Notes under the pieces: model-generated | The model's database searches: none | Told to the model about the DNA's origin: nothing | The model's input: the letters and a program-made list of their open reading frames with translations, nothing else | Position numbers and translations under genes: made by a program | Part shown: piece by piece, positions 56,735 through 64,000 of the stretch | Position numbering within the stretch: the stretch's first letter is position 1 | Layout: every line of letters starts with the position of its first letter | Source: Larix kaempferi | Taxonomy: Eukaryota > Streptophyta > Pinopsida > Pinales > Pinaceae | DNA: 64,000 nucleotides | NCBI GenBank assembly: GCA_027924585.1 | Contig: BSBM01000036.1 | Location: 3,775,001 to 3,839,000 of the forward strand | Direction of reading: 5' to 3'

Positions 56735-56885
56735 AACTCTACCTCAAACCCTATAGTCTTGGTACAGGAAGTAACTCGCTCAACAACTAAATCTGCCATT
56801 GTGAAACCAATGGAGTCACCAGGTGAATATCGCAGCCCTTATGTCACCAGCCTTTTTTCACCATCAAAGTCTGGATATATTTGTT
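56735..56885 (-). other. Coding-like minus-strand fragment inside the inverted-repeat element
   Basis: On the minus strand short phrases such as GLRYSPGDSIGFTMADLVVE and TKTIGFEVEFQSRG, and in another frame VIFPGLHDNKYIQTLM, are read between about 56885 and 56735. They look like pieces of a captured gene, but I cannot name it and the frames are broken. Confidence 0.3.
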
Positions 56886-56945
56886 GTCGTGCAGCCCAGG
56901 GAAGATGACTTCGTTCCTCCGTCCCCGGCAACGGCGACAAAAGAT

Positions 56946-57085
56946 GTTATCCCTAAAGTTGAACCTAGACTATAGGGGTTCAAGATTAAGGAAATCTTAG
57001 ATGGTAGATATCAGACATCTACACAGTAATTTTAGGTAATTCTGGTGGTAAATGAAGCTATGACTTAGGTTGGATAATCAGGAAA
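56946..57085 (+). repeat. Internal extra copy of the element's left end
   Basis: TGTTATCCCTAAAGTTGAAC occurs again at 56946 in the same direction as the outer left end. For about 140 bp it is almost identical to the complement of the right end (58128-58267), with two or three changes, while the outer left end is clearly more diverged. Together with the right end it outlines an inner unit of 1322 bp (56946-58267). The inner copy has no CATCC before it. Confidence 0.85.
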
Positions 57086-57591
57086 TTGATGTTTTTATTT
57101 CTGAAAATGAAGATTTCATAGATATGCAAATAGATATGGGACATATACCAGAGGAACTGTTTGAAAAGAAGCAAGTTCATGCCATAAATCAGGCATCAAG
57201 TTCTAAGGGCGTACAGAAAGAAGATGTTACAATGGATGCAGATGAGATGGAGATTGTCCCTGAATTAGACCAAGTGAAGAAAACCCTAAAATGTTACAAG
57301 GAACAGTCCCAGTACCTGCAGAATATTAATGAGAGCCTGATGTTGGCAAATAAGAGACTTCTAGAGGACTTGGGGCAGAAGGATTCTGATTATCAGAAGT
57401 TAGCAGCTATAGCTAAAGAAACATTGCAAAAGAATAGAGCCTTGCACAAGGAATACAGACAAATGAAGATACAGCTGGACGAGTTGCAAGGGCGAGAGCA
57501 CACTGCAGATGTTGAATATACCAGGTTACAAAGAAGATCTCAAGTTCTAGATGACCTGGCTGTTCTAGCTGAGTCATCCAGAAGCATTTAG
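57070..57591 (+). CDS. Open 173-codon frame in the inverted-repeat element, possible captured gene piece
   Basis: The frame is open from TTG 57070 (no ATG at the start; the first ATG is codon 19, at 57124) to TAG 57589. It begins inside the end of the inner inverted repeat. Composition is protein-like: an acidic first third (EIDVFISENEDFIDMQ, EEDVTMDADEMEIVPE-like), then a Leu/Lys/Glu-rich coiled coil (LKCYKEQSQYLQNINESLML, NRALHKEYRQMKIQLDELQ) and a polar end. I do not recognise the family. It has no transposase motif. The most likely reading is the 3' exon(s) of a host gene captured by the element; no promoter or start is evident. Confidence 0.45.
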   Translation: MDNQEIDVFISENEDFIDMQIDMGHIPEELFEKKQVHAINQASSSKGVQKEDVTMDADEMEIVPELDQVKKTLKCYKEQSQYLQNINESLMLANKRLLEDLGQKDSDYQKLAAIAKETLQKNRALHKEYRQMKIQLDELQGREHTADVEYTRLQRRSQVLDDLAVLAESSRSI

Positions 57592-58267
57592 TTTGTTTGC
57601 TATGATTAGGTGATAAGATTGCATAGGTGGCAAGTTGTTGTGTTTAACTTCACTTATGTTAAGGGGTCGAGAGTCTAAAGTTCAAACTCTGTTCCATTTT
57701 TTAAGGAATTAGATCGAATAGAATAGGATCTATTAACTGTTTCATTTTGAACAAATTTTGTATATATATATGAGATAGAAATGAAATAGGGGGGGTTGGA
57801 ACCTGAACGACATGATGGAAGTTCGGTCTTAGAAGTTTTTTGTACAGGCATATATGAAATTTCTTATGTTAATATGTGCCAGAAATGGCTGTTTTTGAAG
57901 TAAAGTATAATCTTTGAGCCTGTTTTATTTTAATCTATGAAGTATATACTGTCATTATTTTGTCAATTCATGGTCTCAATTTCATGTTGCGATTCTCTTG
58001 ACTAGTATACAACTATGCCCCAATTATAAAAAGAAATTTGAAGCTCTTAACATTTATATGTTTATGATCACAGTCATTTTCTGTTTCTGTTCTGATAATT
58101 GAAATTTTATATTATCCCTGTCTTCTGTTTCTGATTATCCAACCTAAGTCATAGCTTCATTTACCACCAGAATTACCTAAAATTACTGTGTAGATGTCTG
58201 ATATCTACCATCTAAGATTTCCTTAAGCTTGAACCCCTGTAGTCTAGGTTCAACTTTAGGGATAACA

Positions 58268-59255
58268 CATCCAACGAGTGTGTTTTTGAATGTTGGTTTG
58301 CAGAATTGTGCTCTTCTTAGAACTGAGGTAGATATGGTAAATGGTCAACTTTCAGACACCCGGACCAGATTATTGGGTTTAAGAGTACTGAAACTTTTTT
58401 CTGCACTAGTGAGAGGCCATCGGGAAACTCTTTGTTTATCAAGAAGGCCTTAGCTCGAGTATATTCATCAAGGGCACTTTCTTTTAACTCCACTTTCTTA
58501 TGAGACTCTGGAATATGCAACATCATTTTCTTTTGATCAGTGTGTTGAAGGCGTGGTTCCAGTTGTCGGGGATGCCCGTAGGGTTTTTACAATTGAAAGG
58601 TTGGGAGAAACATTCAATCAAACTGTTGTGCCTCTTAAATATACTCCAAGAAAGTTCATTTTGCATCCCAAGCAAAAATCCTCGATCATTATTGAAAGTG
58701 ATCGGGGTGCATCCACTGCAGAAGAACGTGAAACTGCAAAAAAAAGAATGTTTAGAAGTTGTTGTTTTAGGGGAGAGTGGGAACATGAAAGCTTAGCAGC
58801 ATAATGGTGATGATGAAGAAAAGGAGGATCCTCTTCCTGATGAGTCGTATGGTTATCTAAAAGTAGAGTCAAAGAAGTGGGGATCTTGCATTAGAGTTTT
58901 AGATCCCAAAACTGGTGAAACTACATGCCTCTTGGCACTACAAGATAATGAAGTTGCATTTAGCATTTGCTCTGTTACTTTTCATGACAAAGAACATGGA
59001 ACTCTCATGGCCATTGGAATTGCAAAGGATTTAGAATTTTGGCCAAAGAAGCATTGTTCAGGAGGTTTTATTCATATCTATAGGTTTGTGGATGATGGAA
59101 AATCGCTGGAACTTTTGCATAAAACACCAGTTGATGGAGTACCTCTTGGATTATGTCAATTCCAAGGCCGCCTATTAGTTGGAATTGGACAGGTGCTGAG
59201 AAGATATGACTTGGGAAAAAGGAAATTGTTGCGGAAATGTGAGAATAATCTCTTT
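58268..59255 (+). pseudogene. SF3B3: SF3B3 pseudogene, right part
   Basis: The frame resumes after the insertion with SVFLNVGLQNCALLRTEVD, GQLSDTRTRLLGLRVLKLF, LCLSRRP and then TAG at 58451-58453 where Trp is expected, YIHQGHFLLTPLSYETLEY, ARRVFTIERLGETFNQTVV, and after a one-base A-run insertion near 58740 KECLEVVVLGESG. Next come GYLKVESKKWGSCIRVLDP, FSICSVTFHDKEHGTLMAIG, GGFIHIYRFVDDGKSLELL, VLRRYDLGKRKLLRKCE and NNLFPNT, where similarity stops at about 59255. The C-terminal quarter of the protein is missing. Confidence 0.93.
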
Positions 59256-62159
59256 CCCAATACGATGAATACCATCTGCTGTAGGAATACCATGAATACT
59301 CAACAATAACCTGGATGAGTTCTCCAAAACCAGTGATATCGTAATCATATTATAGGCGGGATTGGGATTAGGAAGGTGTTTATAGGCATAGCCCATTATG
59401 TATTTGCTCACTATAATTTTATTTACAAGTGCATATATGTATATGTATGACACAATGAATAGGACTACTTTTCTCATTGGTATATTATTGTCTGTGCATG
59501 TCTACATACACCAACTGACAGAGACAGAGACAGAGAAAGAGACTTGGCTATTTCAAGTTGCAACACAAAATATTGAATACATGGGAAGTGTGTGTACCTC
59601 CATAGCTCTCTCCTGCGATGTAAACTATCGATTTTTATTTCAAGGGAATCTTTCCAACCAGTTGAGCAAGAAGGTGAGTGGATATTCAGCTGTAATTGCA
59701 TGGTCAAACAAAGTTTAATCTATTTATTTTGAAAGTATCCAATGCAAAAGGATAAATGGTAAATGCATATCACACAGTGACTCGTCAGCAAAAACAGGGC
59801 AGGAACCCATGTGGCATGTTCAATCAAAGGGTGGCAGTCTACATTATACTGAAAGCTTGCATTTTTTTAAACTGTGTGAAATGTTGAGAAACCTGTTGTT
59901 TCGAGGATAAGAGACTCGACATTTATTGTAACATTGTTTGACCCAGATAGTACTTGTTGATTTGTTTGTTTTGAGTTGAAATGAATCTGCAAGAATCAAT
60001 CAAAGCAATAATTTTGATCAATATGTCTAAAATGTGTTCAGTTTCTATAGAATGCATGAGAAAAAAAATATGAATGTTAGAAAGAAGAATCTAAGAGAAA
60101 TTAAGGCTACAAGATAAAATGTGATTGAACTCACATGAGGATTCAAGTAAAAAACGCGGTTTCAGATTCTCCTTGCAACTGTTTGAACTGTTAAGCTCAA
60201 ATACTGGAAAGTAACATGATATGCAGGGAAAAATTCCATCGTTGGCCTATATTTTGAAGACCTGTTTGCAAGAGTTCCCTTGTTCGAACTTAGATAACAA
60301 CAATTACCTTAGGGGTAAATGTGTTTTGCATATAACACCTTAAACTTGGTGTTTTTGAGATTCCAACAAGAAGAATGAAATTGAACGACATATATTGCAA
60401 ATAATTTAACTAATTCAAAATGAAGGAAGCAACCGTTCAAATTATGCATGTGTTTTGTATGCTTCAGAAATTAACTTTCCATCATTGTAGACATGAGTTA
60501 CAAATTCTAGTGAGCATATTGCTTTGAGAATCTAATATAGTAAAAATTATTTGTATACAAAGAAAAAGGTAACTTTTAGAAAGGAAAAAAAATGCATAAG
60601 TAGACACCTCAATATTATGGCACATTGAGCAGATTCATCAGATGCAAATATTGAGTTGATCAAACTTCTTTATTGATGACGGCATTTAACCAAAAAGGAA
60701 TTTACGAACATGTAAAGATTGCTATTCCTTAGGAGTTGATAGTACTAAACAAATGATAAATTTACCAAAGTATAAAGAAATGATAAACATACCAAAGCAT
60801 ATTCCCTATCAAGGGCACAATGCATTTAGAGTTAGCATTTTTGTGCATTATTGGCATTTTGTGGATACAATGTGAAGCTAAATAATATAATGAAAAACCA
60901 CATTGTGATACCATAATAAAGCGACCATATTGAAGTTGACTTAGCAATAAAAGTAGGAAAATCTAGTATTGCATAAGATTTTTCGTTAAGACAAGTGAAG
61001 GTGCAACAAAGCAAAGTTGAATTAATAGTTGCATAGGAAGTACTAAGCAAATTAATAGGTGAACAACTGAGAAAAGTATAAAAAACAAAGTGTGTGTAGA
61101 AATCAAAGATGGAATTATATATATTGTCTCAATAGTATGCTAATATAAAGAGTTGACACATGTTATAAGGTATGTTGATTGTAGAAACAGTTTGTACATT
61201 CAAAGTGCTATAAACATGGTAAATAAGAAAAAATTGTACACATGCATACAAGGATCCGCATAAGGGGGATGAAATCTAATGAGCATAGGAGTATAAGTTT
61301 GTTAGAAAACACTACACCAAAAAAGAGTAGGAAAGTGTCTAGAAGACCAAAATCTAATCGTGTAGTGCAAATCAATTATATATACACCAAGATTGTTGGC
61401 AGCGGCAACACTAAGTACATGAAATGCAGGGAGAAAGATGTGGATGTCGTAGTACCAAGTCTGCTCATATTCATCTAATTGCATCTCTTTCATGCAGGTG
61501 AATAACACGTTGAAGCAGGGCCTTCAATTAAGAGACCAATTTAATAGTTGGCTTAAGGAGAGTAAGTGGAACCAAATTTGGTGGTTGGAATCGTGTTGAT
61601 ATACATTGCAAACCTTCTTGTTGTTCCTTTATTTGTTGAGAATAGTGGGCAAGTGTTGTTAGAAAGTCCATATCCATTTCTGCTTTGCAATAGGCAAAAA
61701 AGACAATGTATTCAGAAAAATGTTACATTCTTTGCATGTTATAAGCAAGAAATGAGATGAGCACATGTAAATGTGACTTGTTTGAAAAATATATTAAAAA
61801 CATGTTATATAGCTAATGCAACACAGACATGTTGAAATAATTGATGGTAGCATATTGAAGTATACATATGGGGGCATTTTATATTTGTTGGGAAAAAGAG
61901 TAACATGTCATGAAATGGTGAGTTTTTTTTTTCCTTTTAAAACAATAAATGGCAGCACATTGAAGTAAATCAAAGATAAATTTGCAACAAAGCAATGTTT
62001 CTTTGTATTTGTTGTCTTTTGTAGGGAACTATTCAATCATGGTAGCAATAGAAATACAAGATTTGCAAAAATATATACAAGTGGTAGTGATTCCAAGGAG
62101 AAGGGAGTAAAGTAATATCGGTGGCAACTATAGGTGCAAAGGGAGAAAATATGCAAGTT
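59256..62159. other. No gene seen
   Basis: AT-rich DNA with short frames on both strands, none with a recognisable domain. A (GACAGA)n-type run lies at 59518-59540. The Helitron read at 62160-64000 on the minus strand should have its 3' end somewhere in this stretch, but I could not identify a hairpin followed by CTRR. Confidence 0.4.
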
Positions 62160-64000
62160 TTATGGAAGGTGTGGCTGCAAAGACTTAGAAGCAAGCAAGG
62201 TCTCCTCTTGTATCCTGCGTTGCATATAGGAATTGTCTTGCATTCGAGAATATCTAGAAAATGAGAAAAGTGGATATATGCAAAGGCCTGATAAAGATTT
62301 AACTCTGGATATTGCAGTGAATGTAATTCCTTGTCGGTCAATGTTGCCAATATCTATTGTTGCATTTTGTAGGGTCATGCCTTATGCTTTAGCCATCTGA
62401 AGTGGTACTTCCCTCCATGAACCCCTTGCTATGGGAGGGATGGGGACAAAGTGTGGATTGGAAGCATCCCATGGGGGGCCCTGTGTAGTGGAGGAAGTCG
62501 AAAACAACAAAAGATGGCAAGGTAGGTGGTTGATCGTTGGAGTTGTAGACAATTGCAATGACTTTTCAAAGTGAGACATTAACGAGACATGCTCCAACGC
62601 ACAAGTTAGTTGTCAACATTATCTGCTGACCAACAGCTAGTAGAACCTTGAAGGGAAGTTGTTCATCATCTATGGAGGGGTGCACCTGTTGATTCCTCTG
62701 CTATGTAAAGCAATGTGCAACTGGCATGTTAAGGAGTTTTAGCATTTGTTTGTCGTGCAATGCAACAGAGCTATTAGTTGCGTACAAATGATTGCATGGT
62801 TCTCTTCTTGTGAAAGGGACGAGGTTGTCCTTGACATGAGGAGGGTCCAATCTTCAAGATTCGGTGTTGCATTTCAAAGGTTTAGTAGGAGTTGGCGAAA
62901 GGAAATTTGAGAAGGGTTGTTGCCTTGTTGTCGAAAGATGGTTGAAAGGGTCACAAAAGTGTCAAAAAGTATGCCAATGAGCATTGCCTCGTGAGGTGCC
63001 AGCATACATGGGAAAGTCCTTAACAGAGGGGCAATTGTCCAAAATCACCAAGAAGGATGATGGAACAACCACCAAAGGGGCTTGTACGGTGGGAAGGGAA
63101 GGCTTCATGTAAGCGGTCATCCATACGGGTTAATATTTTTGGGCCAATGAAACTCATTTCATCAATGAGGATGTATCGAATATGGCGGAACTGTTCTTGG
63201 AGGCTTGAAATGGATTGGCCTTCAAGAGCGTGCATCTCATAAATGGGTATGCGAAGAGCATAATGTATTGTAAGTGCGTGTATGTTAAATGCGGCAACAC
63301 CATTTGGAGCAAGGAGGAGCAAGGGGGAAACATTGTGGCCAAAGGCATTTTGTAGTGCAGATTTAAGGCAAGAAATCAAGTAAGACTTTGATGTTCCTAC
63401 AGTGCCTTGAATGACCATTTTATGTGGGGTGGGACTTGCAGTATATGTGAAGTGTGAAAGCGGAAGAGGAATAGGTGTCTTGTTGTACTTGGGAGGATAA
63501 GCGGTTGAAGTCAAGGAATGCTATGGTTGTCTCATGGATGTGTGAAGGAATATGGTTTTGGTTCCAATTGTGTTGTTTGTCAAAATCACGATGCCCAAGC
63601 ATGTCAAGGTCACCAACATGGAGGTTGTTTCCAGGGCGGAGTTGAGAAAGGAGTTCACATTCAGCCATGTTAGGGGGTAAGGGAAAGTGAATTGGATCAG
63701 AAGCAGAGTCATCAGAGGGAGGTGTAGTGGGATATTCTGGTAAACGATCAACATGCCATGCACTGTATGTGTCTTTAATGCGAAGCTAGTGAGAAGTTAT
63801 GGCCAAATCTGTGGATCCAATGTCATCAGGGAGGGTACGAAAAGGTTCGTATAGGAGGAGCTCGCTCCAATAGAATGCAACGAAGGAGTCTGCATCAAAG
63901 GGTGGAATGGTAGTGAAGCGAGGAAAGACACGAACAATCTTGGGAGGGTAGATTGGTTTCCATTGGGAGTGTTTTCTACAAGGTGAGAATGACCAAGAGC
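62160..64000 (-). pseudogene. Helitron RepHel C-terminal part (Pif1-type helicase), degenerate
   Basis: The minus strand reads, from 64000 leftwards, PPKIVRVFPRFTTIPPFDAD, FYWSELLLYEPFRTLPDD, then NMAECELLSQLRPGNNLHVG (about 63670) and VIQGTVGTSKSYLISCLKSA (63415-63355), the Walker A region with Ser where G-T-G-K-S has Gly. Then comes RYILIDEMSFIGPKILTRMD (63180-63120), Walker B, and IILLGDFGQLPLC. The middle is scrambled; near 62405-62390 VPLQMAKA is joined to GMTLQNATIDIG, so the H-K-S-Q motif is missing. The end reads DRQGITFTAISRVKSLSGL (62330-62270) and FSFSRYSRMQDNSYMQRRI. Helitrons replicate by rolling circle; the Rep part would lie beyond 64000. At least three frames are involved, so it is dead. 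Confidence 0.85.

Larger units (their letters stand above)
56270..58267. mobile_element. Inverted-repeat element inside the SF3B3 pseudogene
   Basis: Length 1998 bp. It starts TGTTATCCCTAAAGTTGAAC and ends with the exact complement GTTCAACTTTAGGGATAACA. The flanks repeat CATCC (56265-56269 and 58268-58272). Inverted similarity continues with gaps for about 350 bp (56270-56625 against 57905-58267; for example CAAGAGAATCACAACATGAA and its complement near 57990). SF3B3 coding sequence resumes in frame across it (DHP / SVFLN). Long inverted ends suggest a DNA transposon of foldback or Mutator-like style. A 5-bp duplication and TG...CA ends are more like integrase products, so the class is open. 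Confidence 0.85.

Noticed and set aside
56270-58267. Inverted-repeat element as a Mutator-like element
   Set aside because: The flanking match is 5 bp only; no 9-bp duplication and no transposase. Left unclassified.
55115-59255. SF3B3 copy as a processed retrocopy
   Set aside because: A GT-AG intron of 101 bp is present at 55189-55289.

Overview
This window reads as nuclear DNA of a land plant with a large, repeat-rich genome. The evidence is plant-type Ty3/gypsy retrotransposons stacked inside one another, a Helitron with a Pif1-type helicase, and decayed copies of two eukaryotic genes that carry GT-AG introns: a plant-like serine carboxypeptidase and the splicing factor SF3b subunit 3. I see no intact host gene, no rRNA or tRNA gene and no prokaryotic features. 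The species cannot be named from the sequence; gymnosperm, fern or a large-genome angiosperm would all fit.

Layout. (1) 1-~8900: the 3' part of a decayed Tat-like gypsy element (E1, plus strand) with protease, zinc knuckles, RT, RNase H, integrase, an archaeal-type RNase H (aRNH), an antisense ORF and the start of the 3' LTR at about 8204. (2) ~8900-17230: non-coding DNA with small repeats and an initiator-Met-type primer binding site at 11315, which implies another LTR just upstream of it. (3) 17231-47143: a second Tat-like element (E2) that can be followed from LTR to LTR through two later insertions. Its 5' LTR is 17231-18368 and its 3' LTR starts at 41918. E3, a complete but mutated 11.9-kb gypsy element of another family (25941-37872, 789-bp LTRs, target-site duplication ACCGT), sits inside the aRNH of E2. 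E4, a 4251-bp TG...CA insertion (42307-46557, duplication GATGA), sits inside the 3' LTR of E2 and looks like a solo LTR. (4) 47144-55000: AT-rich DNA with tandem repeats and a minus-strand serine carboxypeptidase pseudogene (about 51840-53340). (5) 55115-59255: an SF3B3 pseudogene split by a 1998-bp inverted-repeat element (56270-58267, duplication CATCC) that carries a 173-codon open frame. (6) 62160-64000: the degenerate C-terminal part of a Helitron RepHel protein on the minus strand.

The points most worth following are these. E3 has a second Gag-like domain between protease and RT. It also has a long post-pol coding region (globular part plus coiled coil) and five zinc knuckles. In E2 a copy of the element's own leader appears to have replaced the protease active site. 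E1 and E2 share antisense ORFs and recurring T-run/A-run stem motifs near their 3' ends. The inverted-repeat element in SF3B3 has a duplicated left end. All coding regions of the mobile elements carry stops or frameshifts, so what is described is mostly fossil.
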